Origin: Thermococcus sp.
Lineage (GTDB): Archaea; Methanobacteriota_B; Thermococci; Thermococcales; Thermococcaceae
DNA length: 12,372 nucleotides
Direction of reading: 5' to 3'
Assembly (NCBI GenBank): GCA_027062125.1
Contig: JAMOTW010000019.1
Coordinates: forward strand, 1-12,372
Both the position numbers and the translations under genes were made by a program. Shown here in pieces: positions 1 to 7,965 of this stretch; positions within the stretch are counted from its first letter, which is position 1; each line of letters opens with the position of its first letter. The notes beneath the pieces were generated by a model. That model made no database searches, was not told where the DNA came from, and saw only the letters and a list, made by a program, of their open reading frames with translations.

Positions 1-131
1 ACGGAGGTTCCAACGCCCTCCACTGGTACGGAAGGCTCTACTGGGACGAGCCCATGAGCGTCGGGAGGAGGATAGCGCGCGAGATTAAGCTCGCTATTGA
101 GGAAGACAGGCTCGGGGAGGTGGTAGCGTGA
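1..131 (+). CDS. purP: PurP C-terminus: formate-dependent FAICAR synthetase (partial, 5' end outside window)
   Basis: The only open frame here starts at base 3 and gives about 42 residues ending in a TGA at 129-131. The readable tail has a W-Y-G-R-L-Y-W stretch, then EPMSVGRRIAREIKLAIEE, which matches the C-terminal end I associate with archaeal PurP (ATP-grasp 5-formaminoimidazole-4-carboxamide ribonucleotide synthetase). PurP makes FAICAR from AICAR, formate and ATP in the cytoplasm, replacing the folate-dependent transformylase step of PurH. The next gene, purO, uses the product FAICAR and starts inside this stop codon (GTGA overlap), which supports the call and suggests translational coupling. 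The catalytic part lies outside the window, so the identity rests on the C-terminal signature plus the neighbour. Confidence 0.8.
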   Translation, partial: GGSNALHWYGRLYWDEPMSVGRRIAREIKLAIEEDRLGEVVA

Positions 132-715
132 CCTACACGGGCAGAACCCTCGGGGTCGGGCTGATGAACGGCAGGCCCTTCGCCTTCTACCTCCTCTGCT
201 CCCGCTCCTTTCCGAGGAGGAGGGCAATCGTGAGGGAAAACGCCGTCTACATCGAGAACCTCACGGAGACCGACAACCCCTACGTCAGCTACCCGGTCGT
301 GAGGCTCCTCAGCGAATACGCCGTCGTCACGAACGGCCTCCAGACGGACTTCATCGCCCAGGCACTCGAATGGGAGAGTCCGAAAAAGGCCCTAATCCAC
401 GTGCTGGATGCCCTCGACTACGAGAGGGACGCCTACAACACGCCGAGGATAGCGGGTATCGTGGGGAGAAACGGCAAGGGCTGGCTCGGCTTCGCTGGAA
501 GGGACGAGTTCTGGGTAAAAGAACTAACTCTGAGGGAAGGGAAGGCCTTCGTCACGGCAACGTACAACCTCGGCTTCGCGGAGATAGAGTTCCCACAGTT
601 CACTACCGCCCAGGAGCTTGCGTACAAAGTTATGGAGCTCCCATTTGAAAACAAGGTGCTCGCAATAGGAATACTGAGAAAAGAAAACGGTTGGGGGCTG
701 GCGGTCAGCTCCTGA
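128..715 (+). CDS. purO: PurO: archaeal IMP cyclohydrolase
   Basis: A 195-residue protein matching archaeal PurO, which closes FAICAR to IMP, the last step of de novo purine synthesis. PurO is unrelated in sequence to bacterial PurH and has an NTN-hydrolase-like fold (family knowledge). Visible family features are the N-terminal YTGRTLGVG strand, the SRSFPRRR motif near residues 26-33, the central NPYVSY motif, the VVTNG motif, and DYERDAYNTPRIAG around residues 97-110. Length fits the family (about 200). The start is GTG at 128, overlapping the purP stop by four bases, with a strong ribosome binding site (GGGGAGGTGG) at 114-123. The pair reads as one transcription unit. Its last 11 bases overlap the 3' end of the symporter gene on the opposite strand. 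Confidence 0.92.
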   Translation: MTYTGRTLGVGLMNGRPFAFYLLCSRSFPRRRAIVRENAVYIENLTETDNPYVSYPVVRLLSEYAVVTNGLQTDFIAQALEWESPKKALIHVLDALDYERDAYNTPRIAGIVGRNGKGWLGFAGRDEFWVKELTLREGKAFVTATYNLGFAEIEFPQFTTAQELAYKVMELPFENKVLAIGILRKENGWGLAVSS

Positions 716-2157
716 CCGAAAAGACTTTTTCTAACTCTTCTTCAAGCGGCTCTGCCCTGGTGGCGAGGCTCACGAGCACCATAACCACGGCAGACACCAG
801 CGCCCCGCTGACGTAGATGTACTCCCAGTACTGGAAGGACACGACACCGGTTATTCCGAGCACCGCGGTCAGGGAACCTGCTACCATACCCGCCAAAGCG
901 CCCTCCTTCGTGGCCCGTCTCCAGTAAATGCCGAGCACGAGCGGCACGAAGACACCGGGGGTGTACACGTCGTAGGAGTATATCAGCAGCTCCACGATTC
1001 CCTGGATGGTGAGCGCCGCCGCCAGGGACAGCAGGCCGATGGCGACGGTGGTTATCACCGAAAGGTTCAGCAGCTTCTTTTCATCGGCGTTGGGCTTGAT
1101 GAAGCTGGCGTAGAGGTCCCTCACCACGTGGGATGTTGCCGCGGATAGGAGGGAATCGGCGGTGCTCATCACCGCGGCCAGAACGGCCGCCACGAAGATC
1201 GCCCCCACGCCGCTTCCGAAGACCGTGATGACCAGCGCGGGCACTGCGGTCTTCGGAGAGTTTATTATCGACTCCGGGTTGCCTGAGAGGGCTATGGCAA
1301 GCATGCCCGCGAGCGCCGGCAGGAACGAGAGCGCCATGAGCAGAGCGCCGGCGTATATCGCGCCCCTCCTTGCCGTCTTCTCGTCCTTCGCTGCGAACAG
1401 CCTCTAATAAAAGTCCTGGCCGATGAGGGTGTACATTACCGTGGCCAGGAGCGTCAGGGCCAGGAGAGATGCCCCCAGCGAGGTGAGGCTGAAGTAGCTT
1501 GAGGCAGGCTGGGGGAGGCCCTGGATACCCTCCAGTGCATTCTTTAGACCGTTTATTCCCCCCATCTTTATGAGGCCGAGAACCACGGCCACGAAGATTC
1601 CAACGCTTCCGATGATTATCTGAACGAAATCCGTAAGCGCCACCGCCCACAGTCCTGAAAAGGCAGTGTAGACTATGAAGACCAGCGTCGCAAGCACCGC
1701 TCCAGCCGTGCCGGGCAGTCCAATCGCCTCGAAGATCGCAGAGGCTGCCCAGACCTGCGCTCCCAGTATTCCGACGAGCGCCAGGAGCGACAGCAGGGCG
1801 GCGAGTAAACGGATGGTCTTGCTCCTATAGCGCATCTCCAGAACGTCCGGCACGGTGTAAAGTGCCAGCGCGCGCATGGGCCTCGCAAGGGTCAGACCGA
1901 GAACCAGAAGCCCCAGGCCGCAGGCGAAGCCGTACCAGATTCCACCTAACCCATACGTTGCTCCCCAGCTAGCTCTGCCCAGGATGAAAGCCACCACCGT
2001 AGTGGGTGGCTGCAAGGGTTCCTACGCTGAGTCCCAGTCCCAGCCTCCTTCCGGCAAGCAGGAAGTCGGCCGAGGTTCTGATATACTTCCGCGCGTACGC
2101 TGATATCGCTAGCATCGCTCCCATGTAAACCGCTATTGTCGTCCATATCGCGTCCAT
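705..2157 (-). pseudogene. Broken sodium:solute symporter (SSS family, PutP-like), one frameshift plus one nonsense codon
   Basis: Read together, the minus-strand pieces give a membrane protein of about 483 residues, the usual length of the SSS family (Na+-coupled uptake of amino acids, sugars or organic acids). The N-terminal part ends SVGTLAATHYGGGF, then leaves frame. Removing one base from the AAA at 1987-1989 (TTT on the coding strand) restores GGGFILGRASWGATYG, as expected for the family. Further on, an in-frame TAG at 1404-1406 interrupts GQDFY-stop-RLFAAKDEKTARRG; family members often have Gln here, so CAG to TAG is the simplest explanation. Everything after the stop stays in frame to the TGA at 705-707. 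The start is ATG 2157, with a GAGGTG ribosome binding site seven bases upstream. The longer start at 2193 lies too close to the TATA box. The substrate cannot be told. The gene is probably inactive; a sequencing error could explain one lesion, less easily both. Confidence 0.85.
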
Positions 2158-2198
2158 TTCAGACACCTCAATGCGACGGTCGAGAAAGACCACGCCCC

Positions 2199-2215
2199 AA
2201 TATAACTTTTTTCCA
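2199..2215 (-). promoter_or_regulatory. Probable promoter of the symporter (pseudo)gene
   Basis: On the minus strand the run GGAAAAAAG followed by TTATATTGG resembles an archaeal BRE plus TATA box centred near 2203. This predicts a transcription start near 2177 and a leader of about 20 bases carrying the GAGGTG site ahead of ATG 2157. Spacing is right; no experimental support is available from sequence alone. Confidence 0.55.
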
Positions 2216-2301
2216 TGAAATCCTGTAACAACGGCAAAATAGACAACTTACCCCCACCCATTTCTGTCGTTCTGACACACCGCTTTTCGGGCTTCACCGA
2301 T

Positions 2302-2339
2302 ATCCTTATTAGCGCTAAGGCCATCATCTTAATGGTGAT
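2302..2339 (+). promoter_or_regulatory. Probable promoter and ribosome binding site of prolyl oligopeptidase
   Basis: ATCCTTATTA at 2302-2311 is a modest TATA-like element, predicting transcription from about 2333. GGTGAT at 2334-2339, four bases before ATG 2344, is the typical Thermococcales ribosome binding site and decides the start over the in-frame ATGs at 2215 and 2332. Confidence 0.45.
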
Positions 2340-2343
2340 TCTC

Positions 2344-4197
2344 ATGGAAGACCCGTACATCTGGATGGAGAACCTCAACGATGAGCGTGTTCTGAGGCTT
2401 GTCGAGGAAGAGAACAAGCGCTTTAGGGAGTTCATTGGAGAGCTGAGCGACGAACTGTTTCCGGAGGTCTGGGAGTACTACTCGATTCCAGCCCTCGTTT
2501 CTGCGAAGCTGACGGAGAAGGGCGTTGTAGCGATGTACCGCGAGAGAGATAGACAGGTTATTCGGTGGCTCGGCGGGGAGGCCATAGTTGATTCAAAGAG
2601 GCTTGAGGAGGAGTTTAACGACGAGGTTCTCCTTCAGGGATTCACCGCGGACGGAAAGGGCAATTTTTTAGCCTACAGCTTTTCGATAGGCGGAGCCGAC
2701 GAGGGGATAACGAGAATCATAGACCTTGAAACCGGGGAACTCATCGATGAGATGAAGCCCTCGGTCTGGAACGTCACATTCCTTGAGGACGGATACTACT
2801 TCTCCCGCTTCTACCGGCACGGTGAAACACCCGACGGCGTTAAGGCTCCGGCGGTGAGGCTCTTCCGGAAAGATGCGGACGGGGAAAGGATGGTCTTTGG
2901 AAAGGGCCTTGGATCGGGCTACTTCATCTCTCTGAGGAAGAGCACCGACGGCAAGTGGGCGATGGTTACGGTGACCTTCGGCTGGAACAGGGCGGATATC
3001 TACATCGGGCCGGTTGAAGAGCCAGAAAGATGGCAGAAAGTCTACTCCGCCGAAGTGCCGGTCGAGCCCATAGACATCATCAACGGCAGGCTCTACGTCC
3101 TCACGAGGGAAGGAACCGGCCGTGGAAAGGTGATCGCAGTAGAGGGCGAGAACGTCACTGAGGTCATTCCAGAGGATGAGTTCCCCCTTGAATGGGCAGT
3201 TATCGCTGACGGCAAAATCCTCGCCGGCAGGCTCGTCCACGCGAGCCACAGGCTTGAGGTCTACTCGCTCGATGGGGAGAAGCTCGACGAGATTAAATTT
3301 GACCTTCCAGGGAGCGTCTACCCGCTCGACACCGACGGGAAGAAGGTTCTCCTCAGGTACGAGAGCTTTACCGTCCCCTACAGGCTCTACGAGTTCGATA
3401 GAGAGCTTAAGCTCGTCGAGGGGCAGGCGATTGAGGGGAACTTCAGGGTTGAAGAGGACTTCGCGGTCTCAAAGGACGGCACGAAGGTTCATTACTTCAC
3501 GGTCAAAGGCGAGGGGGACGAAAAGAAGGCCTGGGTCTTCGGCTACGGAGGCTTCAACATCTCACTGACGCCCCGCTTCTTCCCGCAGGCGATTCCCTTC
3601 ATAAAGCGCGGCGGAACCTTCGGAATGGCTAACCTGCGCGGTGGAAGCGAGTACGGCGAGGAGTGGCACCGCGCTGGAATGCGGGAGAACAAGGGGAACG
3701 TCTTCGATGACTTCATAGCGGTCCTTGAGAAGCTGAAGGGCGAGGGCTACAGGGTAGCGGCGTGGGGCAGGAGCAACGGCGGACTTTTGGTTTCCGCCAC
3801 ACTCACCCAGCGGCCGGACGTCATGGACGCGGCGCTGATAGGCTATCCTGTCATAGATATGATGCGCTTCCACAACCTCTATATCGGCAGCGTGTGGGTT
3901 CCGGAGTACGGCAACCCCGACGACCCTAAGGACAGGGAGTTCCTGCTGAAGTACTCTCCATACCACAACATCGACCCCGACAAGGAATATCCCCCGACGC
4001 TCATCTACACGGGCCTCCACGACGACCGCGTGCATCCCGCCCATGCGCTCAAGTTCTTCATGAAGCTGAGGGAGATAGGAGCCCCGGTTTACCTGCGCGT
4101 CGAGACGAAGAGCGGCCACATGGGTGCATCGCCGGAGACGAGGGCTAGGGAGCTGACCGACCTTCTCGCATTCGTTGTGAAAACCCTCCGGGCTTAG
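2344..4197 (+). CDS. Prolyl oligopeptidase (prolyl endopeptidase, S9A)
   Basis: A 617-residue cytoplasmic serine peptidase that cleaves after proline in short peptides. The N-terminus MEDPYIWMENLNDERVL and the overall length agree with the P. furiosus enzyme. The N-terminal half (about residues 50-370) has the beta-strand-rich character of the seven-bladed propeller that limits entry to small substrates. The C-terminal alpha/beta-hydrolase domain holds the catalytic triad: Ser477 in GRSNGG, Asp560 in GLHDDRVHP and His592 in SGHMGAS. The GGSEYGEEWHRAG segment typical of S9A is also present. No signal peptide is seen. A GGTGAT ribosome binding site supports the start at 2344; the 43 extra residues possible upstream look non-coding and cover the promoter. 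The gene is monocistronic, followed by a T-rich stretch. It probably serves peptide catabolism in a peptide-fermenting organism. Confidence 0.95.
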   Translation: MEDPYIWMENLNDERVLRLVEEENKRFREFIGELSDELFPEVWEYYSIPALVSAKLTEKGVVAMYRERDRQVIRWLGGEAIVDSKRLEEEFNDEVLLQGFTADGKGNFLAYSFSIGGADEGITRIIDLETGELIDEMKPSVWNVTFLEDGYYFSRFYRHGETPDGVKAPAVRLFRKDADGERMVFGKGLGSGYFISLRKSTDGKWAMVTVTFGWNRADIYIGPVEEPERWQKVYSAEVPVEPIDIINGRLYVLTREGTGRGKVIAVEGENVTEVIPEDEFPLEWAVIADGKILAGRLVHASHRLEVYSLDGEKLDEIKFDLPGSVYPLDTDGKKVLLRYESFTVPYRLYEFDRELKLVEGQAIEGNFRVEEDFAVSKDGTKVHYFTVKGEGDEKKAWVFGYGGFNISLTPRFFPQAIPFIKRGGTFGMANLRGGSEYGEEWHRAGMRENKGNVFDDFIAVLEKLKGEGYRVAAWGRSNGGLLVSATLTQRPDVMDAALIGYPVIDMMRFHNLYIGSVWVPEYGNPDDPKDREFLLKYSPYHNIDPDKEYPPTLIYTGLHDDRVHPAHALKFFMKLREIGAPVYLRVETKSGHMGASPETRARELTDLLAFVVKTLRA

Positions 4198-4198
4198 T

Positions 4199-4212
4199 AT
4201 TCCTTCTTTTTA
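4199..4212 (+). terminator. T-rich candidate terminator after prolyl oligopeptidase
   Basis: The stop codon is followed at once by a pyrimidine-rich run with TTCTTTTTAT, typical of archaeal U-tract termination without a hairpin. It lies directly before the promoter of the next gene. Confidence 0.4.
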
Positions 4213-4225
4213 TGCCCCCCACTCC

Positions 4226-4271
4226 TCGAAAGGTTCTTATATCGGATTGTCGAATTACCGTAAGGGGTGAT
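4226..4271 (+). promoter_or_regulatory. Promoter and ribosome binding site of the KaiC-like gene
   Basis: CGAAAGGTT followed by CTTATATC (4236-4243) is a good BRE/TATA pair. Transcription would begin near 4264-4268, just before ATG 4272; GGGGTGAT at 4264-4271 abuts the start. The position of the TATA box rules out the in-frame start at 4212. Confidence 0.65.
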
Positions 4272-4976
4272 ATGACCATCCAGCGGATATCCACCGGAAT
4301 CCGGGGCCTCGACGCCATGCTTTATGGAGGCCTTATACCCGGAAGGGTTTACCTAGTTAAGGGCGCCCCCGGGACGGGAAAGACCACTTTGGCGATGCAC
4401 TTCGCGATGGCGGGTGTTGAGAACGGCGAGAACGTCCTCTACGTGACCCTTGAGGAACCCGCGGAGAACCTGAAGGTCGATATGGGCAAGCTCGGCTTCA
4501 ACCTCCGCGATCCAAGGTTCTCGCTCATCGATGCAACACCCACGGCGGAGCGCTACGTTCTGATCACGGACTTCTTCGAGGAGTTTGCCGAGAACATCGA
4601 GAAGATGACCGATGCCATAAAGCGCCAGTTCCAGGAGAGGCGCTACACGAGGATAGTCATAGACCCGATAACGATGCTCAAACTGACCGCCACGAAGGAG
4701 ATCGACTACCGTAGGGCTTTCCTGAGCTTCATAAAGAGCATGATGCGCCTCAAGACAACCGTCCTGCTGACGTCCGAGCTCGAGAGGACGGACATAGAGG
4801 AGTATCTCGTGAGCGGGGTCATCGAGCTGAAGGCCTTTAACGCCGGCGGCAGGCTGACCCGCGCCGTGAGGATAACCAAACTCCGCGGCAGTAGCTTCGA
4901 CGACGCCATAAGACCATACGAGATCACGGACAGGGGTATAGTGGTCTACCACGACCGCATGGTCTCGTTACCCTGA
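4272..4976 (+). CDS. KaiC-like RecA-superfamily ATPase (single domain)
   Basis: A 234-residue protein with one KaiC-type ATPase domain. Visible elements are the entry motif ISTGIRGLDAMLYGGL-PG (residues 6-24), Walker A GAPGTGKTT (31-39, Lys37), the paired glutamates TLEEP (Glu61-Glu62) in the catalytic position of KaiC, and Walker B RIVIDP with Asp131. The C-terminal part shows SELER and strand-rich segments usual for archaeal KaiC-domain proteins. Such proteins are common in Thermococcales and are thought to be ATP-dependent regulators or signalling partners; most, including this one, have no assigned target. It lacks the second KaiC domain and the N-terminal DNA-binding domain of RadA, so it is neither a clock protein nor a recombinase. 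It has its own promoter. Its last nine bases overlap the convergent helicase gene. Confidence 0.85.
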   Translation: MTIQRISTGIRGLDAMLYGGLIPGRVYLVKGAPGTGKTTLAMHFAMAGVENGENVLYVTLEEPAENLKVDMGKLGFNLRDPRFSLIDATPTAERYVLITDFFEEFAENIEKMTDAIKRQFQERRYTRIVIDPITMLKLTATKEIDYRRAFLSFIKSMMRLKTTVLLTSELERTDIEEYLVSGVIELKAFNAGGRLTRAVRITKLRGSSFDDAIRPYEITDRGIVVYHDRMVSLP

Positions 4977-7568
4977 GGCCTCTATCATCGCCATTATCTT
5001 CCTGTGAAGCTGTTTTATTAGCTCGCGCCTGTCCTCCATGAGGACCACGTCGCTCGAGCCTATCGCCTCGAGGTTGAATGCGAAGGGACTTGGCACCTCG
5101 TGCTCCTCAACCGCCACCCTCACCTTCCCCTCCCTGACCCACCTGAGGAACAGCTCCGCGTTCTCCACGTCCATTTTGTCCTCCATTATCTCGCGGTAGA
5201 CCTCCTTCAGGAGCGGGAAGTCCGGGTGGTTCTCTTTCAGGACCTTGAGCAGCGCAACCGCCATCACCTGCTGCCTTCCGAGGCGCTTGCTCCTTCCGAT
5301 GTATCTCCTAAGTATTAACAGCCCGCGGTTGGCGACGTGCCTGAAGCGCCTCTTGAGGAGCTCCGTGTTGTCGAGTGCTCGCTTGAGAGTCTCCCTAAGG
5401 TCTTCAATCCTGAAGAGCCCCCTTATCTCGTCCTCGGTCAGCTCGACATCCGGCGGAAGGATGAGGGCGAAGCCGTTGTCGTTTATCGCCACGCCGACGT
5501 TGCACCTCTTCCGCTGGCTCACGACGTATGCGAAGGCCCTGCTGAGCGCGTCGTTCGCCCTCCTGCCGATGAGGGTGTGGAAGAAGTACTCGTTCCGCTT
5601 CTCTCCCCTGACGGCCTCGACGAGAACTGTTTCATCGTCTGGCACGGTCGAGTAGCGCGCCTGCTCGCGGAAATACGCCAAGATGGCCCTCGCGGCGCGC
5701 TCATCTATCCCGTACTTTCTCATCAGGAAGTCCCTGGCCCTCCTGTTGTTGACCAGCCCGGAGACCTCCCGCCTGAATCTCTGAATGTCGAGGGCAAGGT
5801 CGAAGCTCAGGGGGAGCATCTCTGAGAACCATGCCGGAATCGTGGGCTTCGCGCCCTCGCGGGGAATCACGTAAATTTTGTTGCCCCTGCTTTTGACGAA
5901 CTCGTAGGTTCTACCCGCTAAAACGAAGATGTCGCCGGGCATCAGCCTCTCGGCAAACTCTTCCTCAACCGTTCCGATCATCTGCTTGTCCATCGTGTAA
6001 ACGCGTATCTTCGCCTCGTCGGGGATGGTGCCGACGTTCATGTAGTATATTGCCCGCGTCATCTTGCCGCGTCTCCCAAAGCGACCGTCTTTAAGCCATA
6101 TCTTGGCGTAGACCTTCCTCTCCTCCAGGCCGACGTACTCCCCGGCGAGATAGCGGAGAACGCTCATGAAGTCCTCGAAGGGCAGGTCACGGTACGGATA
6201 AGCGCGCCTCACGACGCGGTAGGCTTCCTCGACTTCCCACACCTTGTTGAGAGCCATCCCGAGGAGATGCTGGACGAGGACGTCGAGCGGGTTCTTAGGA
6301 ATCCTTACCCGGTCGAGCCTTCTGTTCCTCGCGTTGTGTGCCAGAACCGTTACCTCCACCAGGTCGTCGCGGTCGAGAGCTAAAATCACCCCCTTGCTGA
6401 TGTCATGAAGTCTGTGGCCAGCCCTGCCAATGCGCTGCAGAGCCCTGTTGACGCTCTTTGGCGAACCGATAAGGATTACGAGGTCGATTGTACCGATGTC
6501 AATCCCGAGCTCAAGGCTCGTCGAGGTAACAACCGCCTTAAGCTCCCCCCTCTTGAGCCTCTCCTCGACGTCCAGCCGGACCTCCCTCGAAAGGCTCGAG
6601 TGGTGTGCCTCTATCAGCCCTTCGAACTCCGGGTAGCGCTTCTTCAGGTTGAAGGCCACTCTCTCAGCACCGCTCCTCGTGTTGGTGAAGATGAGTGTCG
6701 TCCTGTGCTCCCTTATCAGCTCTGCCAGGCGCCGGTAGAGGGCCTCGCTCAGCGTTCCCGCATCGGTGTATATGAGGTCATCCACGACACTCTCGACCCT
6801 TATCTCGGTCTCCTTCGCGAAGCTGACGTCGACTATCAGGCCCGGCCTCGGCTCCCCATCGTCATCAAAACCGAAGACGAACTTTGCAACCTCTTCGAGG
6901 GGGTGTATCGTCGCGCTCAGGCCTATCCTCACGAACTTCTCCTCCGCCATCTCCGCGAGCCTCTCGACGCTCAGGGCAAGGTGCGTCCCACGCTTGTTCT
7001 CGGCTAAAGCGTGTACCTCATCGATTATGAGGTACCTGATGGTCTTCAATCTCTCGCGGAACTTGGGGGCGTTCAGCGCTATGGCGAGGCTCTCCGGTGT
7101 GGTGATTAGTATGTGTGGCGGCCTCTTCACCATCTTGCTCTTCTCGTAGCTCGAAGTGTCGCTCGTCCTTATGCCCACCCTTATCTCCGGAATCTCGTAG
7201 CCGAGCTCCTTTGCCACATCTTTTATCTCGGCCAAAGGTCCCTCAAGGTTGCGCTTTATGTCGTTGTTGAGGGCCCTGAGCGGTGAGACGTAGAGGACGT
7301 AGATTCTATCCTCCAGCTTTCCCTCCTTCCCGAGGAGAATGAGCTCGTTTATGGCCGCGAGAAAGGCCGAGAGCGTCTTTCCGGAACCTGTTGGCGACGA
7401 GATGAGCACGTTCTCGCCCCTGTGTATCTCCAGAACGGCGTAGCGCTGGGGAGGAGTGAAGGTTCCAAACTTCCGCCTGAACCACTCCCTAACCGGCTCG
7501 CTGAGTATCTCAAATATCTCCTCGTCCGTGTACTCGCGCTTGGCTCGCCTTATCCTCTCCGCGCCCAT
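4968..7568 (-). CDS. lhr: Lhr-type superfamily 2 DNA/RNA helicase
   Basis: An 866-residue ATP-dependent helicase of the Lhr (large helicase-related) family. Motifs in order: Q-motif-like TPPQRYAV (Gln41), Walker A SSPTGSGKT (57-65), SPLRALNND (95-103), TTPESL (156-161), DEVH box (183-186), LSATI, IFTNTRSGAERV, VTSTSLELGIDIG, and QRIGRAGHR (about 378-386). A long C-terminal part after the RecA domains fits the winged-helix and Lhr-specific domain 4. Archaeal Lhr proteins unwind DNA or DNA:RNA hybrids and are linked to repair or RNA processing; I cannot separate the aLhr1 and aLhr2 subtypes by eye. The start is ATG 7568: a TATA-like TTTAAAAAT at 7591-7599 predicts transcription starting at about this ATG, so the 17 extra residues from 7619 are not expected. 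The gene is intact over 2.6 kb, which argues against a generally error-prone sequence. Confidence 0.92.
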   Translation of the reverse strand: MGAERIRRAKREYTDEEIFEILSEPVREWFRRKFGTFTPPQRYAVLEIHRGENVLISSPTGSGKTLSAFLAAINELILLGKEGKLEDRIYVLYVSPLRALNNDIKRNLEGPLAEIKDVAKELGYEIPEIRVGIRTSDTSSYEKSKMVKRPPHILITTPESLAIALNAPKFRERLKTIRYLIIDEVHALAENKRGTHLALSVERLAEMAEEKFVRIGLSATIHPLEEVAKFVFGFDDDGEPRPGLIVDVSFAKETEIRVESVVDDLIYTDAGTLSEALYRRLAELIREHRTTLIFTNTRSGAERVAFNLKKRYPEFEGLIEAHHSSLSREVRLDVEERLKRGELKAVVTSTSLELGIDIGTIDLVILIGSPKSVNRALQRIGRAGHRLHDISKGVILALDRDDLVEVTVLAHNARNRRLDRVRIPKNPLDVLVQHLLGMALNKVWEVEEAYRVVRRAYPYRDLPFEDFMSVLRYLAGEYVGLEERKVYAKIWLKDGRFGRRGKMTRAIYYMNVGTIPDEAKIRVYTMDKQMIGTVEEEFAERLMPGDIFVLAGRTYEFVKSRGNKIYVIPREGAKPTIPAWFSEMLPLSFDLALDIQRFRREVSGLVNNRRARDFLMRKYGIDERAARAILAYFREQARYSTVPDDETVLVEAVRGEKRNEYFFHTLIGRRANDALSRAFAYVVSQRKRCNVGVAINDNGFALILPPDVELTEDEIRGLFRIEDLRETLKRALDNTELLKRRFRHVANRGLLILRRYIGRSKRLGRQQVMAVALLKVLKENHPDFPLLKEVYREIMEDKMDVENAELFLRWVREGKVRVAVEEHEVPSPFAFNLEAIGSSDVVLMEDRRELIKQLHRKIMAMIEASG

Positions 7569-7589
7569 CGGTCTCCCATTGCCGGCTTG

Positions 7590-7660
7590 GATTTTTAAAC
7601 TATTCGGTTTCCCTAACAAACTTTTTAAGTGCAGAGACTGAACTCCAAACGGTGGGGGAG
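7590..7660. promoter_or_regulatory. Divergent promoter region between lhr and the CxxC protein gene
   Basis: Two back-to-back TATA-like boxes are visible. On the minus strand GTTTAAAAAT (7591-7600) serves lhr, giving an almost leaderless transcript. On the plus strand ACTTTTTAAGTG (about 7619-7629) serves the small gene, with transcription starting near 7651. The plus-strand ribosome binding site GGTGGGGG at 7651-7658 precedes ATG 7661 by two bases. Confidence 0.6.
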
Positions 7661-7960
7661 ATGGAGGATAAGTTTGAGAGGCTCCAGCGGGTCATAGACG
7701 AGTTCAATCGCCTCCACGGCAGCGAGGCCGAGGCGAGAATAGTTGTGGTTGATGGTGATGAGGTCATCATCGAGTTCGAGGGCTCCTTCTGCGCAACCTG
7801 CGGGCTGTATGACTACTTCGATGACATAAAGTGGGAAGCCCTGGAGTTCGGCCTGGAAATCGAGCCCGTGGAGGTTTTGGAGGCCGAGGAAGACGAGTTC
7901 GAGCACGGCAGGTATGTTGTGAGGTACAGGGTTGAAGGAGCCGGCCGATCCGAGAAGTGA
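7661..7960 (+). CDS. Small acidic conserved-looking protein with a CxxC motif, function unknown
   Basis: 99 residues, strongly acidic. A helical N-terminus (residues 1-20, MEDKFERLQRVIDEFNRLHG) is followed by two predicted strands (RIVVVDGDEVIIEFEG, 26-41), then Cys44-Ala-Thr-Cys47, a helical aromatic segment (GLYDYFDDIKWEALEF), a strand (IEPVEVLEAEE) and a final strand (YVVRYRVEG). This order (helix, beta hairpin, CxxC, helix, strand) loosely recalls the small NifU-like iron-sulfur scaffold domain, but the CxxC context differs, so this is only a structural hint. I do not recognise a named family. The start is ATG 7661, placed just after a GGTGGGGG site; a GTG three codons upstream lies inside that site. 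Codon use is like the neighbours. It is divergent from lhr and ends five bases before the convergent ATPase gene. Confidence 0.8.
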   Translation: MEDKFERLQRVIDEFNRLHGSEAEARIVVVDGDEVIIEFEGSFCATCGLYDYFDDIKWEALEFGLEIEPVEVLEAEEDEFEHGRYVVRYRVEGAGRSEK

Positions 7961-7965
7961 CGTTC

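Noticed and set aside
2668..3249. A 193-codon minus-strand frame opposite prolyl oligopeptidase
   Set aside because: It lies wholly inside a well-supported gene and has no promoter or family resemblance; it arises from GC-rich codon bias.
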